A stretch of DNA of 10,210 bases from SKNW01 sp050485865 (GCA_050485865.1 JBJHCE010000110.1:1-10210), one strand, 5' to 3'; positions 1-7,052 are shown, counted from the first letter of the stretch. Translations and numbers: made by a program. Notes: generated by a model from the sequence alone, not told the origin.

Positions 1-577
1 CGGGAAAGCGGTGCCCCCCGGGCCCACCGGGTCCGGGGCCGAAGTGCTCGAGATCGATCCCGTTCGGAATGACCCAGGTGGGGGCCCGGAGCCCCCGGCC
101 CTCGAGGTCGTCCCGGGTCGAGTCGGATACGGCAATGGTCGGGATCCCCCGGTACACCACCGGGATCGGCCGCTCCAGGAGCCAGGTCGCCGCCGCCACC
201 GGAAAGGACGCCTCCTGGAATGCGGTGGTCCCGAAGAGGTGGTGCACCAGGAGGACCGTGGGCGCCGGCGCCCAGGTCGGGGCGAAGACCGGCACCTTGT
301 TCAGGTCCTCCACCACGAGGTCGAAGGGGGCCTCCCCCTCGAAGGCCCGGGCCACGTGGGGCGCCACGTGAAGCGGGTAGCTGTGGCGCCCCCCCACGCG
401 GTGAACCCGGATCCCGTCGAGCTCCACCCGGGGCGGCGCCCCCGCCCACCCGGAACTGACCAGGGTCACATCCCACCCCCGCCGGGCGAGACGCCCGAAG
501 GTCTCGTGGAGGTGGATCTCGGCGCCCCCGGCCTGGGGGTTCTCCCGGTCCTGCCAGTTCAGGACGAGCAGGCGCAT
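1..577 (-). CDS. Glycosyltransferase, GT4-like, N-terminal part (runs off left edge)
   Basis: Only about the first 192 residues are inside the window. The protein opens with MRLLVLNWQDRENPQAGGAE, which resembles the first beta strand and nucleotide-side loop of GT-B fold glycosyltransferases of the GT4 type; the GGAE segment is the usual acceptor-side loop. Further on are HHLFG (about residue 117) and a segment ending VIPNGIDLEHF, the standard linker where the N-terminal acceptor domain meets the C-terminal nucleotide-sugar domain. Members move a sugar from an activated donor to a lipid or glycan acceptor at the cytoplasmic face of the membrane, but donor and acceptor cannot be told from this half. 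The ATG at 577 lies 15 bases after the nusB stop with a G-rich but poor ribosome site, so it is probably co-transcribed with nusB. The nucleotide-sugar-binding domain is outside the window. The fold-level call is firm; the exact substrate is unknown. Confidence 0.85.
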   Translation of the reverse strand, partial: MRLLVLNWQDRENPQAGGAEIHLHETFGRLARRGWDVTLVSSGWAGAPPRVELDGIRVHRVGGRHSYPLHVAPHVARAFEGEAPFDLVVEDLNKVPVFAPTWAPAPTVLLVHHLFGTTAFQEASFPVAAATWLLERPIPVVYRGIPTIAVSDSTRDDLEGRGLRAPTWVIPNGIDLEHFGPGPGGPGGHRFP

Positions 578-592
578 CGAGAACCCCGCCCC

Positions 593-1042
593 CTACCCGG
601 CGCTGGCGTGGTAGACCGCGTCGAGCACCCCGTTCACGAAACGCGGCGACTCGGCGCCCCCGTACCGCTCGGCGAGGCGCACCGCCTCCTGGATCGCCAC
701 CCGTGGCGGCACCCCCTCCACCCGGAGGAGCTCGGCGGCGCCGATCCGGAGGATCGAGCGGTCGATGCGCGAGAGCCGGTCGAGGCGCCAGTTCGTGGTC
801 GCCGCCGCGAGCCGGGCGTCCACCTCGTCCAGGGAGGCGTCGAGGGCCCGGAGGATCCGCGCGGTATGGGGGATCCGGGACTCGGCGATCCGACGGGTCC
901 GGGCCACCTCGAGGAGGACCTCGGAGAGGGGTCGCTCCGCCCCCTCGGACTCCCAGCGGTAGAGGACCTGGAGGGCCCAGGCCCGGGCCCGGCTCCGGTC
1001 CACCCGCCCGCGGCGGGTGAGGGGAAGGTCCTGGTCGTTCAC
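593..1042 (-). CDS. nusB: Transcription antitermination factor NusB
   Basis: Predicted protein of 149 residues, normal for NusB. NusB is an all-helical RNA-binding protein that pairs with NusE (ribosomal protein S10) on boxA RNA to stop premature termination in rRNA operons. Family features are visible: an N-terminal RSRARAWALQVLYRWES segment matching the RRxARexAlQaLY helix, a central RIDRSILRIGAAELL helix, and the C-terminal signature VAIQEAVRLAERYGGAESPRFVNGVLD split between PRVAIQEAVRLAERYG and SPRFVNGVLD. The start is GTG at 1042, which overlaps the ribH stop as GTGA and has GGGGAG five bases upstream inside ribH. This predicts translational coupling. A longer reading in the same frame, up to about 1507, only shadows ribH. 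RibH-NusB adjacency is widespread, so the pairing supports both calls. Confidence 0.96.
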   Translation of the reverse strand: MNDQDLPLTRRGRVDRSRARAWALQVLYRWESEGAERPLSEVLLEVARTRRIAESRIPHTARILRALDASLDEVDARLAAATTNWRLDRLSRIDRSILRIGAAELLRVEGVPPRVAIQEAVRLAERYGGAESPRFVNGVLDAVYHASAG

Positions 1043-1521
1043 CGGAGCTCCCCGTAGAGGTTCGCCATCTCCAGGGCCACGAGGGCCGACTCCCATCCCT
1101 TGTTCGCCTCCGGCTCCCCGCTTCGGGCGCCGGCGCGGACCATGGCCTGCTCCAGGGTCTCCGTGGTGAGGACCCCGAAGACCACCGGAACGGACCACCG
1201 GATCCCGAGCTCCGCGAGCCCCCGGGCCGCCTCCCCCGCCACGTAGTCGAAGTGGGGGGTCTCGCCGCGGATCACGCAGCCGAGGGCGACGATCCCGTCC
1301 ACCCGCCCCCGCTCCAGGAGCCGGGCCGCCACCCCCGGGAGCTCGAAGGCGCCGGGCACGCGGATCACCTCCACGTCGTCCGGATCGACCCCGTGGGCCA
1401 CGAAGGCCCCCACCGCCCCCTCCTCCAGGAGCGAGGTCACCCCCTCGTTGAACCTCGAGACCACCACGGCGAACCGCCGCCCGGCCCCGTCCCGCCCTCC
1501 CTGCCATTCCACCGTCATCAT
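1039..1521 (-). CDS. ribH: 6,7-dimethyl-8-ribityllumazine synthase
   Basis: Predicted 160 residues, the usual size. The enzyme condenses 5-amino-6-ribitylamino-uracil with 3,4-dihydroxy-2-butanone 4-phosphate to give lumazine, the penultimate step of riboflavin synthesis, normally in a pentameric or 60-subunit cytoplasmic shell. Visible motifs are SRFNEGVTS (residues 22-30), VPGAFELPGVA (55-65), GCVIRGETPHFDYV (81-94) with the catalytic His at 90, VPVVFGVLTTETLEQA (111-126), and Arg129 in RAG before NKGWESALVALEMANL. Two in-frame ATGs stand together at 1521 and 1518. AGGAG ends four bases before the first and seven before the second, so the second may be used; this changes one residue. Compared with familiar sequences, four extra residues (EPEA, 136-139) sit between the catalytic-Arg loop and NKG. 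It follows ribBA after 61 bases and overlaps nusB by four. Confidence 0.97.
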   Translation of the reverse strand: MMTVEWQGGRDGAGRRFAVVVSRFNEGVTSLLEEGAVGAFVAHGVDPDDVEVIRVPGAFELPGVAARLLERGRVDGIVALGCVIRGETPHFDYVAGEAARGLAELGIRWSVPVVFGVLTTETLEQAMVRAGARSGEPEANKGWESALVALEMANLYGELR

Positions 1522-1582
1522 CTCGCTCCTCGTTCGGTCCGGACCAGGCACCGGCACACGCGCCGCCGCCCTCCCGGCGGGT
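1522..1582 (-). other. ribBA-ribH intergenic spacer with ribH ribosome-binding site
   Basis: This 61-base spacer holds the ribH ribosome site (GAGGAG just before the paired ATGs) and a perfect 10-base palindrome, GGTCCGGACC, at 1536-1545. The palindrome could fold or bind a protein, but short GC palindromes are expected by chance in this composition. No terminator-like U-tract and no AT-rich promoter hexamers are visible. Confidence 0.4.
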
Positions 1583-2782
1583 TCAGGCCAGGTGGCCGAG
1601 CTTCGCGCGCTTCGCTTCCAGGTATCCGGCGTTGTGGCGACCGGGCTCCACGTGGAGGGACTCCCGCCCCGTGATCTCGAGGCCGTATCCCTCGAGCCCC
1701 ACGATCTTCTTCGGGTTGTTCGTGAGGAGGCGGATCTTCCGGAGCCCCAGGTCCAGCAGAATCTGGGCCCCGATCCCGTAGTCCCGGAGGTCGGGCTTGA
1801 AGCCCAGTTCCTCGTTCGCCTCCACCGTGTCGCGTCCCTGCTCCTGGAGCTCGTAGGCCCGGAGCTTGTTGTGGAGCCCCATTCCCCGCCCCTCCTGGCG
1901 GAGGTAGATGATCGCCCCTTCCCCCACCTCCTCGATCTTCCGCATGGCGGCCTCGAGCTGCTCCCCGCAATCGCAGCGCATGGAGCCGAAGACGTCACCG
2001 GTGAGGCACTCGGAGTGCATCCGCACGAGGACGTCGTCCTTTCCCTCCACGTCTCCCTTCACGAGGGCCACGTGCTCCCGGGCATCGAGGGTGTTGTCGT
2101 ATCCGATCAGCCGGAACTCCCCGAAGGGGGTGGGGAGCTGCACGGTGGCCACCCGCTTCACGAGCCGCTCCTTCGCGAGGCGGTAGGCCACGAGCTGCGC
2201 CACCGTGATGAACCGGAGCCCGTGCTCCTTCGCGAAGCCCTCGAGTTCCGGCCGGCGTGCCATGGATCCGTCGGGGTTCAGGATCTCGCAGATCACCCCC
2301 ACCGGGGGAAGGCCCGCAAGGCGCGCCAGGTCCACGCTCGCCTCCGTCTGCCCCACCCGCCGGAGCACCCCGCCGGGAACGGCCCGGAGGGGAAAGACGT
2401 GCCCGGGGCGCCTCAGGTCGGTGGGGCGCGTCGCGTCGTCCGCCATGATCCGGATCGTCGTGGCCCGGTCCGAGGCGCTGATCCCCGTGGTCACCCCGAA
2501 GTGCCGGGCGGCGTCCACCGACACGGTGAAGGCGGTCCCGTGGGGGTCCGTATTCGTGTCGGTCATGGGGTGGAGCCCGAGGGTGTCGGCCCGCTCCCCG
2601 GTGAGCGCGACGCAGATGAGTCCCCGCCCGTGCACCGTCATGAAGTTCACGAGCTCCGGGGTGATCGCCGAGGCGGCGCAGACCAGGTCCCCCTCGTTCT
2701 CCCGGTCCTCGTCGTCGGCGACGATGACCATCTTCCCGTCACGGATGTCCTGGAGCGCGTCTTCGACCGTATCGAACGGCAT
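1583..2782 (-). CDS. ribBA: Bifunctional 3,4-dihydroxy-2-butanone-4-phosphate synthase / GTP cyclohydrolase II
   Basis: Predicted 399 residues, the standard length of the fused enzyme. The N-terminal half (about 1-200) turns ribulose 5-phosphate into dihydroxybutanone phosphate and formate; it shows the acidic metal-binding loop DDEDRENEGDL (23-33), TDTNTDPHGTAFTVS (74-88) and RRPGHVFPL (124-132). The C-terminal half (about 205-399) opens GTP to the pyrimidine precursor and formate; it has the zinc site HSECLTGDVFGSMRCDC with Cys259, Cys270 and Cys272, the RQEGRGMGL loop (295-303) and LTNNPKK (353-359). Both active sites look intact, so this one gene supplies both branches of riboflavin synthesis. 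The ATG at 2782 is chosen because the family begins almost directly with this sequence and GAGGAA lies upstream; the open frame further up shadows ribE. It follows ribE after 77 bases, the largest gap in the cluster. Confidence 0.98.
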   Translation of the reverse strand: MPFDTVEDALQDIRDGKMVIVADDEDRENEGDLVCAASAITPELVNFMTVHGRGLICVALTGERADTLGLHPMTDTNTDPHGTAFTVSVDAARHFGVTTGISASDRATTIRIMADDATRPTDLRRPGHVFPLRAVPGGVLRRVGQTEASVDLARLAGLPPVGVICEILNPDGSMARRPELEGFAKEHGLRFITVAQLVAYRLAKERLVKRVATVQLPTPFGEFRLIGYDNTLDAREHVALVKGDVEGKDDVLVRMHSECLTGDVFGSMRCDCGEQLEAAMRKIEEVGEGAIIYLRQEGRGMGLHNKLRAYELQEQGRDTVEANEELGFKPDLRDYGIGAQILLDLGLRKIRLLTNNPKKIVGLEGYGLEITGRESLHVEPGRHNAGYLEAKRAKLGHLA

Positions 2783-2859
2783 GTCCGTTTCCTCAGGGTG
2801 GGGGGTCCCGGCGGGGCTCGCCCAGGGGGCGTCCGCCCTCCGGTACCCGGCGCCGTGGC
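2783..2859 (-). other. ribE-ribBA intergenic spacer
   Basis: This 77-base non-coding gap is the longest inside the gene block. It carries the ribBA ribosome site (GAGGAA) next to the start. Read on the minus strand it contains two small GC hairpins, GGGCG-GA-CGCCC and GGGC-GA-GCCC, close together. Neither is followed by a U-run, so this is not a classical intrinsic terminator. No AT-rich promoter elements are visible. It is too short to hold a complete FMN riboswitch. Confidence 0.4.
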
Positions 2860-3474
2860 TCAGCGGGCAGGGGGGGCAGCGCGCCCCTCCATCCACCGGG
2901 CCACGTACTTCCCGATCAGGTCTCCCTCCACGTTCACCGGGCTTCCGGGAACGAGGTGGGAGAGGTTCGTGTGGGACCAGGTGTGGGGAATGATTCCCAC
3001 CTCGAGGAGGTCCGGGTCCTCGAGCAGGTCGACGGTGAGACTCACCCCGTTGAGCGCAACGGAGCCGTGGAGGATCGTGCCCCGGTGCACCGGCTCCGGG
3101 ATCCGGAAGCGGAGCCTCCACCCGTCACCCTCCTGGAGAAGGTGCATGAGCTCACCGACCCCATCTACGTGCCCCTGAACGATATGCCCGTCCAGTCGCG
3201 CCCCCGCCTCCATGGCCTTCTCCAGGTTCACGATCGTACCGGGAGCGTACCCCCCGGCCACGGTCCGTTCCAGCGTCTGCCGGATCACCTGGGCGGTGAA
3301 GTGGTCCTCCTCCACCCCGACGGCGGTGAGGCAGGCCCCGTCCACCGCGATGGAATCCCCAACCCTGACCCCGGTCAGAAAACCCTCCGGCGCCTCGATC
3401 CGGAAGACCCGCTGGAGCTCCCGGTCCGTGGCCGAGCGGATCCGGCCCATCCCTCCGATGATTCCCGTGAACAT
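2860..3474 (-). CDS. ribE: Riboflavin synthase, alpha subunit type
   Basis: Predicted 204 residues, typical length. The enzyme dismutates two lumazine molecules into riboflavin and the pyrimidine that RibH reuses, working as a cytoplasmic trimer. The sequence is an internal duplication of two lumazine-binding barrels: the first starts with the hallmark MFTGIIGGMG and includes VGDSIAVDGACLTAV (38-52); the second starts near GHIVQGHVDGVGEL (96-109) and includes GSVALNGVSLTVDLL (137-151). VNVEGDLIGKYVARWME (180-196) is the usual C-terminal trimerisation segment. The ATG at 3474 is fixed by the MFTGI terminus and has GGGAG upstream, lying in the 18-base gap after ribD. The symbol follows the E. 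coli-type literature, where this gene is also called ribC; the naming differs between species but the enzyme is not in doubt. Confidence 0.97.
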   Translation of the reverse strand: MFTGIIGGMGRIRSATDRELQRVFRIEAPEGFLTGVRVGDSIAVDGACLTAVGVEEDHFTAQVIRQTLERTVAGGYAPGTIVNLEKAMEAGARLDGHIVQGHVDGVGELMHLLQEGDGWRLRFRIPEPVHRGTILHGSVALNGVSLTVDLLEDPDLLEVGIIPHTWSHTNLSHLVPGSPVNVEGDLIGKYVARWMEGRAAPPAR

Positions 3475-3492
3475 GATGCGACGCTCCCGACG

Positions 3493-4848
3493 TCAGGGGG
3501 TTACGGGCCGTGGGGCGTGGTCCTCGCCGGGGGTCGGGCCCTCGTGACCCTCCCGCACCCGGTCCCACGCCCGCCACCGGTCGGGCCCGAGGAGCATGGG
3601 TTCCTCGACCGGCGTCCACGCTCCGCCGGAGAGGGGGGTGGAAACCCCGTCCGGAAGCCCCGGCACACCGCCGGGCCCCAGGGTGCGCTCCGACTGGACC
3701 AGGACCAGCCGGTCCACGAGTTCCCCTCGGAGGAGGGAGGAGGCGAGGGCTCCGCCCCCTTCGCAGAGGAGCGCGGTCACCCCGAGCGCCCGGAGCCGAC
3801 CGAGGACGGCGCCCAGGTCGAATCGGGGCACGGTCCCGGAGACGGGGTCATGACCGAGGGCGGGGGCATCGGCCGGGGCGGGGGGGGAGCGGTCGACCGG
3901 GAGGCGCTCCACCCGTACGGTGTGGCTCCCCGCGCCCACGGGACCGGGACCCGGTACCTCCTCCCCGACGAAGAGCACCACGTCGCCCTCGCCCTCGTGG
4001 AGGAGGCGGGCGTCGGCGGGGAGCGTGCCGTCGGGATCCAGGACCACCCGGAGGGGGGGAACCCGGGGCCGGGTGGTACCCCGTACCGTGAGCAGGGGAT
4101 CGTCCACGAGGGCGGTCCGCCCCCCCACGAGGACCGCGTCGACACCGGCCCTCAGGTGGTGGACCCGCTCCTGGGCCTCGGGGCCCGATATGGGGGTCCG
4201 CTCGCCCGGGCGGGCGGCAATGAAGCCGTCGGCGGAGAGGGCGAGCTTGAGGACCACCCAGGGGCGGCCCCGCTCGGGGCCGAAGGCGTGGAAGAAGGCC
4301 GGGTTCTCGCGACGGGCCTCGACCGGGGTGAAGAGGGGACCGGTCACCTCGATCCCCTCCTCGCGGAGCGCCGCCCCGCCTCCGCCCGAATGGACGCCGG
4401 GATCGGTGGCCCCGAAGACCACCCGGGCCACCCCCGCACTCCGCAGGGCCATCGTGCAGGGCGGGGTCTTTCCCTGGTGGTTGCAGGGCTCGAGGGAGAC
4501 GTAGGCCGTGGTCCCCCGGGGGTCCTCCCCGGCGGCCCGGGCGGCGGCGAGGGCCTCCACCTCGGCGTGCGGGCCGCCCCAGCTCCGGTGCCACCCCTCT
4601 CCCACGACCCGGTCCTCCGCCCCCTCCCTGCCGGGGCGCACGAGCACGCACCCCACCAGGGGGTTCGGGTGCACCTGCCCCCAGCCGCGGCGCCCGAGGA
4701 GAACGGCGCGTTCCAGGTATGCACGGTCACGGCCGGCGGGGAGGCCGGGGGCCGGGGCCGGGCCGGAGCCTGAGCCGGACCCGGGGTCGGAAACGGAGCC
4801 CGGGCGGAATCCGGAGGCGGGAGCAGGGCGGTCCATGACCACGGTCAC
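3493..4848 (-). CDS. ribD: Bifunctional pyrimidine deaminase / 5-amino-6-(5-phosphoribosylamino)uracil reductase
   Basis: Predicted 451 residues, longer than the usual 360-380. The N-terminal deaminase domain (about 40-185) has the zinc site HAEVEAL with His94 and Glu96, then EPCNHQGKTPPC with Cys122 and Cys131. The C-terminal reductase (about 190-440) resembles dihydrofolate reductase folds: LKLALSADGFIA, VGGRTALVDDPLLTVR and LLCEGGGALASSLL, the last near the NADPH site. Together they carry out steps two and three of the pyrimidine branch after GTP cyclohydrolase II. Residues 14-36 form a Gly-Ser-Pro-Ala low-complexity stretch before the first recognised helix, probably a disordered tail. 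The start is uncertain: GTG at 4848 opens the frame, and ATG at 4836 lies four codons later; neither has a good ribosome site. The gene follows the outer-membrane-like gene after 34 bases and precedes ribE by 18. Confidence 0.95.
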   Translation of the reverse strand: MTVVMDRPAPASGFRPGSVSDPGSGSGSGPAPAPGLPAGRDRAYLERAVLLGRRGWGQVHPNPLVGCVLVRPGREGAEDRVVGEGWHRSWGGPHAEVEALAAARAAGEDPRGTTAYVSLEPCNHQGKTPPCTMALRSAGVARVVFGATDPGVHSGGGGAALREEGIEVTGPLFTPVEARRENPAFFHAFGPERGRPWVVLKLALSADGFIAARPGERTPISGPEAQERVHHLRAGVDAVLVGGRTALVDDPLLTVRGTTRPRVPPLRVVLDPDGTLPADARLLHEGEGDVVLFVGEEVPGPGPVGAGSHTVRVERLPVDRSPPAPADAPALGHDPVSGTVPRFDLGAVLGRLRALGVTALLCEGGGALASSLLRGELVDRLVLVQSERTLGPGGVPGLPDGVSTPLSGGAWTPVEEPMLLGPDRWRAWDRVREGHEGPTPGEDHAPRPVTP

Positions 4849-4882
4849 AGGTCGGGGTGCGCGGGTTCGGGCATGCGGGAGA

Positions 4883-6001
4883 TCAGTAGGTGATCCGGAA
4901 GGAAAGGGCCCCGGAGAAGGCGGAGCCGGCCCCGGTACGGGAGCCCAGCTCCGGGTTCAGGAGGCCGTCAGGGTGCGCGGGACCGGGCGACCACCCGAGC
5001 TCGGCGGCGACCTGGGCCACGACCCAGGTCCGGTTCACCCCCACGAACCAGGTGGTCCGGTCCACCGGAACGCTCCGGCCGTGGAGGTCGACTGCGGCGG
5101 CGTCGAGGGCAGCGGTGTCCGTCCCGGAGGCATGGCGGACGGTAGTCTCCGCGTCACCCCGGATCCAGTCCTGCTGGACCCCGGCGGAGAGCCCCACCTC
5201 CAGGAGGTCCTTCCCCACCACGGCGCGGAGCGAGGTGACCCGAGGCGCCACCGAGACCGAGCTCCGGGCCACCCAGGGGAGTTCCGGGCCCGTTCCCGGG
5301 GGATCCCCGGAAGGAAGGACGAGGGCCACGTCGGAGTCGGTGCGCTTCACCGTGCCGAGCCTCCGGTGCATGGCCACGAGGGTGACCCCGGGGAGGGTGA
5401 AGGACTCGCGCAGGATCCCCACCCGGGCGCCGGCTCCCCAGGCGAGGGTCCCGCCTGCTACCGTCGACGGCACGGGAACCGGGAGCCACCGGGCCTCGGC
5501 CACCAGGTCGAGGGACCCGATCCCTCCCACCGTGGGCGCCGGGCTCACGCCCTCGAAAATCCCTGCCACCACGGTGAGACGGGGGGCGAGGAGGATCTTC
5601 CGGGGGCCACCCTCTCCCTCCTCCGCCGTGGTGGTGGCGGGGAGATCGCCCCGGACCACGCCGAAGCCCGCGTCCATCACCCAGCGGGGCGACCCCTGGA
5701 GGCGCTGCCCGGCGGTGGAGGGAGAGGCGGGGACGGGCCCCCCGGCGCCCGCCAGGAGTCCGAGGGTCCCGTGAAGGCGGTGGGCGTCCGCGAGGCGGGC
5801 ATCCTGGAGGTACAGGGAGAGGAACGCCTCCGGCGAGCTCACGGTGAGCAGGAGAGGCCGGGACTCCGGGGCGGCAGCGCTTCCCGCCTCCTGCCGGGCC
5901 TCCAGGGGATGCCACGGCGCGGAGCCCAGGAGGAGGACGAGGGCCCACCCGCCCATGACCGCGGTCATGAACCTGCGCCTGAGGGCAGGGCGCGTGTGCA
6001 T
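4883..6001 (-). CDS. Predicted exported outer-membrane beta-barrel-like protein, function unknown
   Basis: I do not recognise a named family. Predicted 372 residues from ATG at 6001; TTG at 6010 would add three residues but overlaps purM. The N terminus looks like a signal peptide: a basic stretch RPALRRR, a hydrophobic core MTAVMGGWALVLLLGSA, and a possible cleavage after LEA near residue 36. The mature part is rich in short alternating hydrophobic/polar stretches separated by Gly, Pro and charged turns, for example ILLAPRLTVVAGIF, GSLDLVAEARWL, GAGARVGILRES and TTWFVGVNRTWVVAQVAAEL. It ends FSGALSFRITY, an aromatic C terminus like those recognised by the outer-membrane insertion machinery. 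No catalytic motif or cysteine pair stands out. The ATG sits one base after the purM stop, so it is translated from the same message. A structural barrel or porin-like protein is my inference; a periplasmic beta-rich protein is the alternative. Confidence 0.75.
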   Translation of the reverse strand: MHTRPALRRRFMTAVMGGWALVLLLGSAPWHPLEARQEAGSAAAPESRPLLLTVSSPEAFLSLYLQDARLADAHRLHGTLGLLAGAGGPVPASPSTAGQRLQGSPRWVMDAGFGVVRGDLPATTTAEEGEGGPRKILLAPRLTVVAGIFEGVSPAPTVGGIGSLDLVAEARWLPVPVPSTVAGGTLAWGAGARVGILRESFTLPGVTLVAMHRRLGTVKRTDSDVALVLPSGDPPGTGPELPWVARSSVSVAPRVTSLRAVVGKDLLEVGLSAGVQQDWIRGDAETTVRHASGTDTAALDAAAVDLHGRSVPVDRTTWFVGVNRTWVVAQVAAELGWSPGPAHPDGLLNPELGSRTGAGSAFSGALSFRITY

Positions 6002-6002
6002 C

Positions 6003-7052
6003 TCAGACAAGCTCCACCCCGGAGCCTTCCACCACGGAACCGATGGCCCATGCCGGCGATCCGGCGGCGCCGAGTTCGGCGAGAAGGGCGTCCGCGTCGG
6101 CCGCGTCCGCGACCAGGAGCATGCCGACCCCCATGTTGAAGACGCGGAACATCTCGGCGTCGTCCACCTGCCCCAGCTCGGCCAGGGTGCGGAAGAGGGG
6201 AGGGACCTCCCAGCTCCGGGTGTCGATGCGGGCGCCGAGCCCCTCGGGGAGGGAACGGGGGAGGTTTCCGGGGATCCCGCCCCCGGTCACGTGGGCCATG
6301 GCCCGGATCCGGCCCGAGGCCAGGTGCGGGCGGAGCTGGGGAAGGTAGCTCCGGTGCACGCGGAGGAGCGCCTGGGCCACCGTCTCCCCTTCGAGCCCCG
6401 GAAAGGGGTCGTCGGGGGTGAGTCCCGCCCGGTCGAAGAGGATCTTCCGCGCCAGGGTGTATCCGTTCGTGTGGAGCCCCGACGACGGAAGGGCGAGGAT
6501 CCGGTCTCCGGCGCCGACACGGGAGCCGTCCAGGATCCCGCCCCGGGAGACGATTCCCACGATGAAGCCCGCGAGGTCGTACTCGCCGTCGGCGTAGAAG
6601 TCGGGCATCTGGGCCGTCTCGCCGCCCACGAGGGCGCACCCGTTCTCCCGGCAGGCGAGGGCCACGCCCCGGACCACGTCGTTCACCACCCCCTCGTCCA
6701 CGATCCCGGTGGCCAGGTAGTCGAGGAAGAAGAGGGGGGTTGCCCCCTGCACCAGGATGTCGTTCACGCAGTGGTTCACGAGGCACTGCCCCACCGTGTG
6801 GTGGATCCCGGTGCGGAAGGCCACCATGAGCTTCGTTCCGACGCCGTCGGCCGACGAGACGAGGACCGGATCGGCCACGTCGTCGGGGACGGCATAGAGG
6901 CCGCCGAAGAGCCCGAGGGAGGAGAGGGTCCGGGCGTCGCGGGTGGAGGCGAGGAGTTCCTTCAGCCCCTCCTTGTCGCGCTCGGCCCGGTCCAGGTCCA
7001 CGCCGGCGCTCCGGTAGTCCAGGCCGCCGGGGTTCGGGGTCGGGTGGGTCAT
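6003..7052 (-). CDS. purM: Phosphoribosylformylglycinamidine cyclo-ligase (AIR synthase)
   Basis: Predicted 349 residues, the expected size. PurM uses ATP to close FGAM into aminoimidazole ribonucleotide, the fifth step of purine synthesis, as a cytoplasmic dimer. Visible signatures are DYRSAGVDLDRAERDK (12-27, the N-terminal G-D-xx-A region), SSADGVGTKLMVA (66-78), NDILVQGATPLFFLDYLA (97-114), ALVGGETAQMPDFY (140-153), GLHTNGYTLARKI (192-204) and HVTGGGIPGNLPR (254-266). All the phosphate- and metal-binding loops look intact. The ATG at 7052 overlaps the stop of the PfkB kinase gene as ATGA, with GGAG eight bases upstream, so translation is probably coupled. Purine genes usually cluster with other pur genes, so its place between a sugar kinase and an exported protein is not a pathway cluster, though purine synthesis does lead to GTP, the substrate of ribBA downstream. 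Confidence 0.98.
   Translation of the reverse strand: MTHPTPNPGGLDYRSAGVDLDRAERDKEGLKELLASTRDARTLSSLGLFGGLYAVPDDVADPVLVSSADGVGTKLMVAFRTGIHHTVGQCLVNHCVNDILVQGATPLFFLDYLATGIVDEGVVNDVVRGVALACRENGCALVGGETAQMPDFYADGEYDLAGFIVGIVSRGGILDGSRVGAGDRILALPSSGLHTNGYTLARKILFDRAGLTPDDPFPGLEGETVAQALLRVHRSYLPQLRPHLASGRIRAMAHVTGGGIPGNLPRSLPEGLGARIDTRSWEVPPLFRTLAELGQVDDAEMFRVFNMGVGMLLVADAADADALLAELGAAGSPAWAIGSVVEGSGVELV

Noticed and set aside
11..1057. Long plus-strand open frame of 348 residues
   Set aside because: It lies antisense to the glycosyltransferase and nusB, is Pro/Gly/Arg-rich with no motif, and is expected where third codon positions are G or C.
1536..1545. Perfect palindrome GGTCCGGACC between ribBA and ribH as an operator
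   Set aside because: Ten GC-rich bases in this composition are easily explained by chance, and there is no second copy or nearby promoter that I can see.
2783..3121. Upstream extension of the ribBA reading frame
   Set aside because: It overlaps ribE out of frame and adds non-homologous residues before a start with a good ribosome site at 2782.
1448..3178. Long plus-strand open frame of 576 residues
   Set aside because: It runs antisense across ribH, ribBA and ribE, whose enzyme motifs are unambiguous on the minus strand.
2956..4773. Long plus-strand open frame of 605 residues
   Set aside because: Antisense shadow of ribE and ribD; composition is low-complexity and no family motif is seen.
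3493..4848. Mutated deaminase or reductase site in RibD
   Set aside because: His94, Glu96, Cys122 and Cys131 are present and the reductase motifs are intact; the loop DPGVHSGGGG differs from the familiar DPNP pattern but looks tolerable.
4849..4882. Possible FMN riboswitch before ribD
   Set aside because: Only 34 bases are available and no aptamer core is visible.
4508..6139. Plus-strand open frame of 543 residues opposite ribD and the outer-membrane-like gene
   Set aside because: It spans parts of three minus-strand genes and has no recognisable domain; the minus strand has a signal peptide and good junctions.
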